Assembly: GCF_008035925.1 (NCBI RefSeq)
Contig: NZ_CP036264.1
Location: 5,392,402-5,456,401 of the forward strand
From: Stieleria maiorica
Lineage (GTDB): Bacteria; Planctomycetota; Planctomycetia; Pirellulales; Pirellulaceae
Direction of reading: 5' to 3'
DNA length: 64,000 bases
Position 1 is the first letter of the stretch. Each line of letters begins with the position of its first letter. A program made the translations under genes and the position numbers. The notes under the pieces were generated by a model. The model saw only the letters and a list, made by a program, of their open reading frames with translations. It searched no databases and was not told where the DNA came from. Below are positions 16,285-23,290 of the stretch, piece after piece.

Positions 16285-16604
16285 GATGCGTCCCTCGCAA
16301 TAGATGGCACGTCCAGTGCAAACTTTGGGTCATGTGGGTCAGTGCCAGCCGGCACGAATCCGATAAACTCGGGATTGTCGACAAGACTCCCGATCGAACA
16401 GTCGTTGGGGTCGATGGGGATGACCGCATCGCCTTGATAGATACGCTCGGTGATGTGTCCGCCGGTGTCCCGGTAGACCTCGTATTCACGCACCGCAGCG
16501 CAGAACATCGCTTTTGACGTGTAGATTTCGTCCAGTGCGTTGCACCGCCAAATTACGTCCCAATCGCCGGCGATGATGTTGATGATCTCGCGTTGAATCT
16601 CCAT
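16281..16604 (-). CDS. Hypothetical acidic protein
   Basis: A 107-residue soluble protein (MEIQREIINIIAGDWDVIWR..). ATG 16604 overlaps the stop of the upstream gene as TGATG; GTG 16607 is an alternative. Its own stop overlaps the start of the primase-helicase gene by four bases, so it is strictly coupled to replication. I recognise no domain. Confidence 0.55.
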   Translation of the reverse strand: MEIQREIINIIAGDWDVIWRCNALDEIYTSKAMFCAAVREYEVYRDTGGHITERIYQGDAVIPIDPNDCSIGSLVDNPEFIGFVPAGTDPHDPKFALDVPSIARDAS

Positions 16605-16978
16605 CACTTAGCCCCTCCCTTGACTTCCGCTTCGGCCATCGATTGCAGGCAGCCGTCAACCGCGTCGACGTATTCCAGTGCCGCGTCAACGTGCCATTTG
16701 ACGACCACCAAAAGATGATCGCGTAGTTCATCTGGCATTTCGGTTTCTAAAACCTGGGTGCAGAGTGACCGCAGTGAAAACAGAAAAGAACCGCGACACT
16801 CAACAACCGGCTTGACCGGCTCGGTCTGTTCCAGTTCGTCCAGCCGATCATCGACGTCATGGTCCAGGCTTGCGAGAAACAACTTGCCATGCGGCTTGGG
16901 GCAACAGTAGCCGCTAGGGGTGCGGATAAAGTCTTCGCCGCAATAGCATTTCTTGGGGATCGGTTTTGGTTCGTTCAT
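16604..16978 (-). CDS. Hypothetical protein with N-terminal cysteine cluster
   Basis: A 124-residue protein. The first 26 residues contain KKCYCGEDF and GYCCPKPHGK, which could bind one zinc ion; the remainder is helical and acidic (HVDAALEYVDAVDGC). I recognise no family. It is followed at once by the coupled gene 16281-16604 and lies three bases after the preceding gene. Confidence 0.55.
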   Translation of the reverse strand: MNEPKPIPKKCYCGEDFIRTPSGYCCPKPHGKLFLASLDHDVDDRLDELEQTEPVKPVVECRGSFLFSLRSLCTQVLETEMPDELRDHLLVVVKWHVDAALEYVDAVDGCLQSMAEAEVKGGAK

Positions 16979-16981
16979 CGT

Positions 16982-17272
16982 TCAGACCCCCAACGCTTCG
17001 CAGATGCGATCAAGGGCAACCCGATAGTGCTCGGTGTCCGCCAATTCCCGCCGGTGACATTCCCAGCCGACCAGACGCGATAGACTCGCCTTGACCAGTG
17101 AATACCGGTCCCAAATGTCACGATCGCCGCGGTAGCTTCGGGCTCGTTGTTCGAGTGCCAATAGCCGCGGCTCGGCCTTGACCATCGCGTCCCAAGTTGC
17201 CGGGATCGGTGCCGGCGGGACGATCGCCCGCTTTGGGAATTGGCTTGAATGATTCAATCCATCGCGTAACAT
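16982..17272 (-). CDS. Hypothetical protein
   Basis: AAAGGAG lies 9 bases before ATG 17272, so this start is chosen over the longer open frame to 17437. The 96-residue product is helical with several Trp and Arg residues (RDIWDRYSLVKASLSRLVGWECHRRELADTEHYR). It has no known domain. It is part of the operon that leads into the replication genes. Confidence 0.6.
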   Translation of the reverse strand: MLRDGLNHSSQFPKRAIVPPAPIPATWDAMVKAEPRLLALEQRARSYRGDRDIWDRYSLVKASLSRLVGWECHRRELADTEHYRVALDRICEALGV

Positions 17273-17402
17273 GGGAGTGACTCCTTTGTGTCGCTGGTCG
17301 CCGTCGCCAAAACTTTGACCAGTTGCCGCCCGCCGAATGTCCGTTTCGGTGTGGCGGTTTTTTTTGGGGCCGCCGGCGCTCCGTTGCCGGTGGCAAGGAT
17401 CG

Positions 17403-17651
17403 CTAGACCCACTGCTTGGGCATGGGGGCGGATGCACGTTTACGCTTCGGCTGGGGTTTGGCCGACTCTTCCCGGTTGGCGATGAATCGACGTAGCGCGT
17501 CGTCGGAGACCAGCCACTTGCGACGTTTGGTTCCCCTGCCCATCGGCGTACCCTGGATCTCGCCTTCGACGATCATCTGCCGCACCGATTCGCGATGCGT
17601 CCGCAAGATCTCCGCCGCTTCGTCCAATGTGTGAAGCTTGATCTCAGACAT
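17403..17651 (-). CDS. Excisionase-like HTH protein
   Basis: An 82-residue basic protein with a MerR/excisionase-family helix-turn-helix (TLDEAAEILRTHRESVRQMI, residues 8-27), a wing (GTPMGRGTKRRKWLVSDDALRRFI) and a Lys/Arg/Pro tail. GGAGAG precedes ATG 17651. Small size, basic charge and proximity to the recombinase suggest an excisionase (directionality factor) or repressor. Immediately upstream lie three 10-bp-phased repeats (17740-17778) that could be its binding site. Confidence 0.75.
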   Translation of the reverse strand: MSEIKLHTLDEAAEILRTHRESVRQMIVEGEIQGTPMGRGTKRRKWLVSDDALRRFIANREESAKPQPKRKRASAPMPKQWV

Positions 17652-17739
17652 AAAAAAACTCTCCGTGTGTTGCGGTTGATTACCGTTGACACACGAAGAG
17701 TAAAGGCGATTTTCAGCAGTTCAATTCAGGTGTAGGCCA

Positions 17740-17778
17740 GATGTCCTACGATGTCCGGCGATGTCCTAATCCGGACAT
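17740..17778. promoter_or_regulatory. Three phased GATGTCC repeats plus inverted copy
   Basis: GATGTCC begins at 17740, 17750 and 17760, exactly one helical turn apart, and an inverted GGACAT lies at 17773-17778. They sit between the HTH gene ending at 17779 and the excisionase-like gene starting at 17651. This suits cooperative binding of a regulator or iterons of a replication origin. Confidence 0.6.
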
Positions 17779-18240
17779 TCAATTGTCTTCCTCCGGGTCT
17801 TCTGCCATGGTCTTTTTGTTCTTCACAGCCCACTGCTTGACGCTTTCGACCGTGCAGGGCGATGACGGGAAACTTTTGTCTTTTCGCCAGCGACCTATCG
17901 TTCTTGTCTCGACACCAAAGCAACGCGCCCACGTCAGATCCTGGAACGTCTTACCCACTGGCGGCGACTCGGGGCCGTCGCTGGATTCTTCTGCAATGCC
18001 ATCCGTTGCCCCGGCTTTTGCCTCGGCTGCGGATGCGGCTTCCCATTCGGCAAGCTCCCAACGCTCCATGTGTCTAAGCTTGTCAACGGAAATACCGGTT
18101 TCGCGCCACAGTTTGATAAGTCGGCGTTTGAAGTCGATCGCTTCGGCCTCCATCTCCCGCAGCTTTCGGTTGTGCTCACGCATCCACTCGTTGGTTTCTT
18201 CGACATCTCGCCAAAATGCGGCTTCTTCTGATTCGTTCAT
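17779..18240 (-). CDS. HTH-containing hypothetical protein next to integrase
   Basis: ATG 18240 overlaps the integrase stop as ATGA, so the product has 153 residues. The N-terminal half is a charged helix (EEAAFWRDVEETNEWMREHNRK). The C-terminal third reads as a helix-turn-helix (LTWARCFGVETRTIGRWRKD, then CTVESVKQWAV). It may regulate the recombinase or act with it. Its stop abuts the phased operator repeats. Confidence 0.6.
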   Translation of the reverse strand: MNESEEAAFWRDVEETNEWMREHNRKLREMEAEAIDFKRRLIKLWRETGISVDKLRHMERWELAEWEAASAAEAKAGATDGIAEESSDGPESPPVGKTFQDLTWARCFGVETRTIGRWRKDKSFPSSPCTVESVKQWAVKNKKTMAEDPEEDN

Positions 18241-19418
18241 TTTGCACCCCGCTTTGCCTTGGTGCCGTTCTTCGTCGGCGTCGGCTTCCCATCTTGGAAC
18301 CACTTACGCATCTGTTGACAGACTTTCTTGACCCGTTCGTCGGGAACGCCCTCCCGGTATTCGCCGGCCATCGTTCCTTCGACGTGACCCATGATGTAAT
18401 CGATCGCCGCCTGATCGGTGCCGCCCTCCGTTTCCAGCGTATGACGTAGTGCGTAGTGCCCAACGGCTTTACGGTAGACGCCGGCGGCCTCAGCGGCCTT
18501 TTTGAACGCTTGCTGAATCGGCGAGGTGTTCTCGCCGTCGACGTACCACGGTTTACGGTGCGTCGTCATGAAAACCAGATCATCCCATTCCGGTTTGCGA
18601 GCTGCCGGTCTGATCTCCATTGCGGCCCTGATCGCCGTCATTGTCTCGGGCCATAACCACGCCGATCGCTCAATGCCAGTTTTCTCTCGCAGCCCCCTCA
18701 GCCAGTGACGCTTGAAGTCGATGTCGGAGACACGCAGTCGACCGCAATCAGCTGGCCCATAGCCGGCGTTGATTCCCAAGTAAATCATTGCTCGCAGCTG
18801 GACAGGTGCCGCATCAATCAGTTTGTGAATCTCCGCCGCGGTGAATCGCTTGGTGTTCTGATTCCGCTTGTGGAGTCGTTGACGCTTCTTTGAGACACGT
18901 TTGAAGTTTGGCCCGGTGTTGATCCGGGTCGGCACTGCTTCGATGTCGTAAGCGAACTTGAAGACGATCGACACGTCCCTGATTCGGGTGTTGATCGTTG
19001 CCGGGGACCAATCCGGGCTGAACTTCGATCGCATGAATTGGAAATCCGCCGGCCCTAGGGTCTCCAACCGCCGCCCCTTGCCGAAGACCGCAGCGATGTA
19101 TTTGCAAACCCGGTGATAGTCCTTCAGAGTCCGCTTGGCCAAGTCGCCCTGATCACACTTGGCTTGCTGGGCGTCCATGAACGTATTGCAGAGCCATCCC
19201 ACGGTTCCGGGGCCGCTGGGCGTCGTCGGTGTCGCTCCGGCCAGGATCGCATCGATTGACGCGCGGTATTTGGCCAGCGCGGCGTCAGGATCGCTCCAAA
19301 CGCCGAAGTAGTAGACTTTGCCCTTGATCTTCTTGGACCATTGACCGCAGGGGTTCGCCGTCAATGGAAAATCAGGATGGGGCTTGCCCGGCCTGGTTGC
19401 GCCTGATTTCACGCTCAT
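18237..19418 (-). CDS. int: Tyrosine recombinase (integrase) of the element
   Basis: ATG 19418 is preceded by GGGAGG at 7 bases, so it is preferred over ATG 19472, whose extra N-terminus would simply translate the GGTATACC repeats. The 393-residue product starts with an arm-binding region (DFPLTANPCGQWSKKIKGKVYYFG), then a core-binding domain, then the catalytic domain: K246 (REKTG), YALRHT with R325, GH with H345, and nucleophile Y354 (AGEYREG). In the usual box I arginine position the sequence is NAGYGPADCGRL, with Gly at 221. It catalyses integration and excision at the tRNA-Arg site. The gene lies at the right end, 215 bp from the tRNA. Confidence 0.93.
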   Translation of the reverse strand: MSVKSGATRPGKPHPDFPLTANPCGQWSKKIKGKVYYFGVWSDPDAALAKYRASIDAILAGATPTTPSGPGTVGWLCNTFMDAQQAKCDQGDLAKRTLKDYHRVCKYIAAVFGKGRRLETLGPADFQFMRSKFSPDWSPATINTRIRDVSIVFKFAYDIEAVPTRINTGPNFKRVSKKRQRLHKRNQNTKRFTAAEIHKLIDAAPVQLRAMIYLGINAGYGPADCGRLRVSDIDFKRHWLRGLREKTGIERSAWLWPETMTAIRAAMEIRPAARKPEWDDLVFMTTHRKPWYVDGENTSPIQQAFKKAAEAAGVYRKAVGHYALRHTLETEGGTDQAAIDYIMGHVEGTMAGEYREGVPDERVKKVCQQMRKWFQDGKPTPTKNGTKAKRGAK

Positions 19419-19447
19419 CGCTGAACCTCCCATCGACGGGAGGTTTC

Positions 19448-19464
19448 GGTATACCGGGTATACC
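19448..19464. promoter_or_regulatory. Paired GGTATACC motifs upstream of integrase
   Basis: This 17-bp sequence is identical to 2991-3007 and lies just upstream of the integrase ribosome site. Binding here could couple site occupancy to integrase expression. Confidence 0.6.
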
Positions 19465-19598
19465 CGTGACATTGCCGGCAGAGTGCCGAACAGATAGACT
19501 TTCGTCTCATCGCTTGAACCTCAATTTCAAGTGGTGATGGGCTTCGCCGGTCCCACAACCGGCGGAGTCCCCTTAATCTAGCAGTTTTCGCCGTCTCG

Positions 19599-19619
19599 GG
19601 TATACCGGTCGGGTATACC
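19599..19619. promoter_or_regulatory. Second GGTATACC pair, next to attR
   Basis: GGTATACC occurs at 19599-19606 and 19612-19619 (13 bp apart), 17 to 38 bp before the tRNA. The TATACC of the second copy also lies where a -10 element for the tRNA could be. Confidence 0.55.
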
Positions 19620-19632
19620 AAGCGAAAAACAC

Positions 19633-19675
19633 ACCCGCGCCCATAGCTCAGCTGGATAGAGCATCGGACTTCTAA
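19633..19675 (+). repeat. Right attachment site (inside tRNA-Arg)
   Basis: This sequence is identical over 43 bp to 2838-2880. The repeat covers the tRNA 5' half, so the element supplies the 5' end and upstream region of the present tRNA gene while the chromosome supplies the 3' half. Confidence 0.9.
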
Positions 19676-19710
19676 TCCGACGGTCGGAGGTTCGAATCCT
19701 CCTGGGCGTG
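19637..19710 (+). tRNA. tRNA-Arg (anticodon TCT)
   Basis: A full 74-base cloverleaf: acceptor GCGCCCA with TGGGCGT (one G-U pair at the end), D stem GCTC/GAGC, anticodon stem TCGGA/TCCGA with loop CTTCTAA, T stem GGAGG/CCTCC with TTCGAAT, and discriminator G. No CCA is encoded. It reads AGA codons. Its 5' half was brought in by the integrated element; its native 5' half remains at 2842-2880. Confidence 0.97.
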
Positions 19711-19838
19711 CTGCGGAAAAAGCGGCAACAGCCGAGTTGCGTCCTGTAAATCACGGCGTTTTCTATTTTCCTCGGCTTGATTCGGATGAAACGAATCGAC
19801 TACCTGGGTCACACTTGCTCCATTCAGTAGAGGTACTG

Positions 19839-20222
19839 ATGATGCCCCGATTACTTTTGACACTTACAGTCTTAAGTGCTGCGCTCGGCCTTTCGCCGAC
19901 CGTTTCCGCGCAGGCCCCTGAAGGTCTGTCGGCAATCAATCGGAAGCTCGATGCGATACTTTCGAAGTTGGAAGATTTTGAAAGGCGCATGCAAGCTTTG
20001 GAAGCCCGGTCTCGAATTGGTGAGGCGATTGGAGTGGTAACGCCAGCTGCGGAGCCTGCGGGCCACCGTGTTCGCATTCCCTATTTTTCCGCCCCAGACC
20101 AGGGAATGATGATCGATATGTTGGAGCGTAAAGCACGGTACCAACTTCGCCCCAAATGGAACGCCCCTTTTCACGAACATCCCCCAGAACGAATCGTGGA
20201 ACCCAAGATTTTTGGGTTTTGA
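19839..20222 (+). CDS. Small secreted coiled-coil protein
   Basis: ATG 19839 follows AGAGG by five bases. The 128-residue product has a signal peptide (MMPRLLLTLTVLSAALG.. cleaved near VSA-QAP), then a coiled-coil segment (INRKLDAILSKLEDFERRMQALEAR) and a short C-terminus ending KIFGF. I recognise no family. It lies downstream of the tRNA, outside the element, and is probably a periplasmic or surface protein. Confidence 0.65.
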   Translation: MMPRLLLTLTVLSAALGLSPTVSAQAPEGLSAINRKLDAILSKLEDFERRMQALEARSRIGEAIGVVTPAAEPAGHRVRIPYFSAPDQGMMIDMLERKARYQLRPKWNAPFHEHPPERIVEPKIFGF

Positions 20223-20272
20223 CATTCACCAATGTCGTTGGGCCGCTGCGTGCCCAGTGTCATTACTCAATG

Positions 20273-20356
20273 CATTGCCTCCTCGGGGACACATTGCCTC
20301 CTCGGGGACACGGCACTCGGGTTTGCTTGCAAGCCGTACACTGGTGCCGTGGCCCC
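20273..20356. repeat. Palindromic repeat cluster 1 (GTGCCGTGTCCCC family)
   Basis: Two tandem copies of CATTGCCTCCTCGGGGACA lie at 20273-20310. GGGGACACGGCAC and GTGCCGTGGCCCC (20305-20317 and 20343-20355) then form a hairpin around a GCTTGCAAGC palindrome. It belongs to the same family as clusters at 21777, 22102, 40576, 56328 and 58014. Confidence 0.7.
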
Positions 20357-20366
20357 GGGCGAGCTG

Positions 20367-21701
20367 TCATGGTAGTTCGAAAATGACCGCCGAGTGGACT
20401 CGGTTGGCCGATCCGCTCGCGCCGTCGACGTTTTCACGAATGCCGTACAGGTACTCAACGCCGAGGCGCACGCGTTCGAGTGGCTGCCAGATCAAATTGG
20501 CGGCCAGGTAAGTGGTGCGGTGGACGGCGTCGGCAGCCTGCAACGGCGTGTTGTCCAGACTGTTTTCCGCGTAGGTGAAATTGGAGGCCAAACGGTCGCT
20601 CCACTCCTGTGTCAATCCCACCATCCAACCGAACAGCCCCAGCATTTCTCCCGTCGAAGCGGATGTCGGCGCCGCGTCCGGCAACCCGCGATAACTGCCG
20701 ATGCCTTCGCCGAACACGATCTGTGAGTAAACGGTATTTCGTTCGCTCATTAAAACGACACCAGTGAAGTTGATTCCCCAGGCATTGGCGGTCACGACCT
20801 TTTTACCGGTCGGCTGAAATCCGACGACACGGTAGAGATTTGCCATCTGGAAACGTCCCCATTCACGCTCGAAACGCAACCGGGCCACAAAGTCGGGCGA
20901 CGGAGAACGTGCCTCACCGGTAAGCCCGACCGGTGTCTCGATGATGAACTGTGTGTCTTCGATTGCCAAAGCGAACGTAAGATCGTCCGAGAAAATCGGT
21001 CGCGTCCAGCGAGCCTGGACTTGCCTGCGATTGACACTCGACACCGAGCCCTCGAAATCGATCGTCGCCGGTGCCGCCGCAACGTCCGTGAATGTCGTCC
21101 ATGTTTTGCCGACGACAATCGGACCGACTTCCCCGTACGCGTGTCGCAGCCGGATCAATTCACTGTCGGTGCCGAAGAAGTCGCCTTCCACAAAGACCCG
21201 GATATCGCGCCCTTCCGTCGTCCATCGCGTGTCCAGACTCAGCCGCGTCTGTTTGGCATGAAAACGAGCATTCGTTCGCTCGGGCGCCGACACAGGGATG
21301 CTGGTCGTCACAAACGTGTCGGTGGAATCAATCGGATCGAAGTCATAGATGAAGTCCGCTTTGACATAGCCACCGATCTTGAGTGCTACATCTTGTCCAG
21401 AAACGATCAGGCCCCCTTCAAAATCGGGCGCCGAATAGAGGTCCAACCCGACGTCGAATCGTCGCCCCTCGGAAATCCGACGTCCCACAAAGCGATCGAG
21501 GTTCATCAAACGTGATCCGAACCCGCCCCCGCTTTCCGATGGCCCTCCCACAGACGCGACCAGTGTGGCGTCCGTTGATTCCAGCAAGGCCCGCAAATCA
21601 GATCCGGTGCCCTGACCGCGCGCGACAACAGCAAACACTGAAAAAAGGAGCATCGCCCCTAGCTTTGCTATCACTCCAATCAAACCGCGCATCAGCCTCA
21701 C
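20367..21701 (-). CDS. DcaP-like outer membrane porin
   Basis: A 444-residue protein with an N-terminal signal (ends near VVARGQG). Residues about 105-130 contain KIGGYVKADFIYDFDPIDSTD, the characteristic DcaP-type first strand. Many alternating aromatic-ended beta strands follow, and the C-terminus closes with a hydrophobic strand (RVHSAVIFELP). It should form a trimeric outer-membrane channel for small negatively charged or aromatic solutes. Repeat clusters surround it and no operon partner is seen. ATG at 21692 is an alternative start. Confidence 0.8.
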   Translation of the reverse strand: MRLMRGLIGVIAKLGAMLLFSVFAVVARGQGTGSDLRALLESTDATLVASVGGPSESGGGFGSRLMNLDRFVGRRISEGRRFDVGLDLYSAPDFEGGLIVSGQDVALKIGGYVKADFIYDFDPIDSTDTFVTTSIPVSAPERTNARFHAKQTRLSLDTRWTTEGRDIRVFVEGDFFGTDSELIRLRHAYGEVGPIVVGKTWTTFTDVAAAPATIDFEGSVSSVNRRQVQARWTRPIFSDDLTFALAIEDTQFIIETPVGLTGEARSPSPDFVARLRFEREWGRFQMANLYRVVGFQPTGKKVVTANAWGINFTGVVLMSERNTVYSQIVFGEGIGSYRGLPDAAPTSASTGEMLGLFGWMVGLTQEWSDRLASNFTYAENSLDNTPLQAADAVHRTTYLAANLIWQPLERVRLGVEYLYGIRENVDGASGSANRVHSAVIFELP

Positions 21702-21776
21702 TCGCCACCCGAAATTGCACCCTTTTGCGGACGGTACGCAATCCGAGCCCCCATCAGCAATGTCAAGATCGTCGCG

Positions 21777-21977
21777 TCACAAGCCGCCACGGGGACATCA
21801 CAAGCCACCACGGGGACATGGCACCCGGATTCGCTAGCACGATGTGGGCAGGTGCCGTGTCCCCGAGTAAACCCGAGTAAATCGAGACGGGGACACGGCA
21901 CCGAGCTAATGCTTGCATCAAATGGACAGTGCCGTGTCCCCAGGCTCGCCAGGCGTGTCCCCAGGCTCGCCAGGCGT
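21777..21977. repeat. Palindromic repeat cluster 2
   Basis: Several GGGGACATGGCAC and GTGCCGTGTCCCC arms occur in opposite orientations, plus tandem copies of CCCCAGGCTCGCCAGGCGT. It lies between the porin and the esterase, in a 570-bp gene-free stretch. Confidence 0.7.
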
Positions 21978-21983
21978 ATTTGT

Positions 21984-22074
21984 GGGTCAAAAAAATAGGC
22001 TGGTCAAAAAATGGGTCACATGGCTGTAATCAGACCAACACGAGGCAACCATTTTTTGACCACTCCATTTTTGC
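21984..22074. repeat. GGTCAAAAAATGG inverted repeat, copy A
   Basis: TGGTCAAAAAATGG and its complement CCATTTTTTGACCA bound a core of about 40 bp, with an extra GGTCAAAAAAAT outside. Copy B lies at about 23057-23155, on the other side of the esterase. It could be a miniature mobile element. Confidence 0.55.
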
Positions 22075-22101
22075 CCCTCTTCCCGGACGAAGATGGAAGC
22101 T

Positions 22102-22238
22102 CGGGGTCATGGCACATCACATTGCAAGCATACTGTCAACTGGTGCCATGTCCCCGAACAAGCTTTTGTCCCCGAACAAGCTTTTGCTTGCATGGTGTAA
22201 ACTGGTGCCGTGTCCCCGGGCGAGCTTGTCGCTGGGCG
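22102..22238. repeat. Palindromic repeat cluster 3
   Basis: The cluster has GTGCCATGTCCCC and GTGCCGTGTCCCC arms and a tandem CCCCGAACAAGCTTTTG. The stretch ACTGGTGCCGTGTCCCCGGG and its right flank match cluster 1, showing that a longer unit is repeated. It lies just before the esterase start. Confidence 0.65.
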
Positions 22239-22272
22239 AGCGTTTCTTTCCCCTTTGATTTTGGAACTGACG

Positions 22273-23022
22273 ATGAAGCTGGTGTTCACCTCGATTGCCC
22301 TGCTGTGCCTCGCGTTTTCGTTTGATAGCCCAAGCCTTGCTGATGAGGCTGATGCGCCGACTCCGGGCAAACAGATCGAACAGACTCTCCAGACCATTGA
22401 CGGCGGCAGTATTTCCTACCTGCTCTATCTGCCCAAGGATTACAACGCCGACTCGAAAACGCCGCTGCTCCTGTTCCTTCACGGTCGCGGCGAAAGCTAC
22501 GGACCACTGAGCCTGGTCGCGAAATGGGGACCGCCGCGGTTTGCCGCCCGTGGTGACGATCTGCCCTACATCCTGGTGTCCCCGCAATGCCCCGGCGACG
22601 ATTCCTGGAAAAACCCCACTCAACAGAAGCGACTGGTCGAGTTACTTGACCACATCGTCTCCACACTCAGCATCGATGAGAACCACGTCGCCCTGACCGG
22701 GTTGAGCATGGGCGGCTATGGGACTTGGCGACTGGCAGCCGACCACCCGGAACGATTCTCCGCCGCCGTCCCGGTGTGCGGCGGGGGTGATCCTGCCGAT
22801 GCATCGAAACTCAAGGACCTGCCGATTTGGATCTTCCACGGAGACCAAGACCGAGCGGTTCCGTTCCAGCGTTCCGTTGAAATGTTTGACGCAATCAAGC
22901 AAGCCGGCGGCGAAAAAGTTCGGTTCACCACCCTCGAACACATCGGACACAATTGCTGGTCGGCAACCTACGCGACGCCCGAACTGTTTGATTGGATTAG
23001 CAAGCAGGAACGCGGTAAGTAA
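22273..23022 (+). CDS. Secreted alpha/beta hydrolase (esterase)
   Basis: ATG 22273 gives a clear signal peptide (MKLVFTSIALLCLAFSF..); the longer frame from 22210 runs into a repeat. The 249-residue product shows the hydrolase fold: oxyanion-loop LFLHGRGES, nucleophile GLSMGG (S145), acid in HGDQDRAVP (D191 or D193) and IGHNCW (H226). It resembles feruloyl-esterase or PHB-depolymerase-like esterases that cut ester links on polysaccharides. It stands alone, between repeat clusters, with no operon partner. Confidence 0.85.
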   Translation: MKLVFTSIALLCLAFSFDSPSLADEADAPTPGKQIEQTLQTIDGGSISYLLYLPKDYNADSKTPLLLFLHGRGESYGPLSLVAKWGPPRFAARGDDLPYILVSPQCPGDDSWKNPTQQKRLVELLDHIVSTLSIDENHVALTGLSMGGYGTWRLAADHPERFSAAVPVCGGGDPADASKLKDLPIWIFHGDQDRAVPFQRSVEMFDAIKQAGGEKVRFTTLEHIGHNCWSATYATPELFDWISKQERGK

Positions 23023-23056
23023 GGGTGCCAGGGGAGACAAGGGGGCAAGAAACCTG

Positions 23057-23155
23057 GTGGTCAAAAAAATCGATGGTTAAAAAACTTGGCATGCAGAGGC
23101 ATGTCGTATCACGCGCCGGTGATTCAATGTTTTGACCAACCCATTTTTTGACCAA
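23057..23155. repeat. GGTCAAAAAATGG inverted repeat, copy B
   Basis: A degenerate inverted pair with GGTGGTCAAAAAAAT on the left and CCCATTTTTTGACCAAAT on the right, and a GCATGC-rich core. The reverse complement resembles copy A at 21984. The esterase lies between the two copies. Confidence 0.5.
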
Positions 23156-23290
23156 ATTCGAGCATTGGTTCCCCTACACGTCCAATACCCACCGATCCCC
23201 CTTCCCACGCTTCGCTCGACGTTCGCCGCGAGGGAGGGATCCCAATCATGCTGTCGACAGCGTTACATTTCGATGGCCTCGTCTTGAACT

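Larger units (their letters stand above)
2838..19675. mobile_element. Integrated phage- or satellite-like element in tRNA-Arg(TCT)
   Basis: Identical 43-bp direct repeats (2838-2880 and 19633-19675) bound the element. They match the tRNA-Arg gene from four bases upstream of its 5' end to the last base of the anticodon loop. A tyrosine recombinase lies at the right end beside the tRNA. Removing one repeat and the interior gives an intact tRNA gene joining the left and right flanks, as expected for site-specific integration. Contents are recombinase, HTH proteins, primase-helicase, ERCC4 nuclease, zinc proteins, tape measure protein, nuclease lipoprotein and one PD-(D/E)XK cargo gene. No terminase, portal, protease, capsid or lysis gene is seen. 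It may be a decayed prophage, a phage satellite or another integrative element. Confidence 0.9.
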
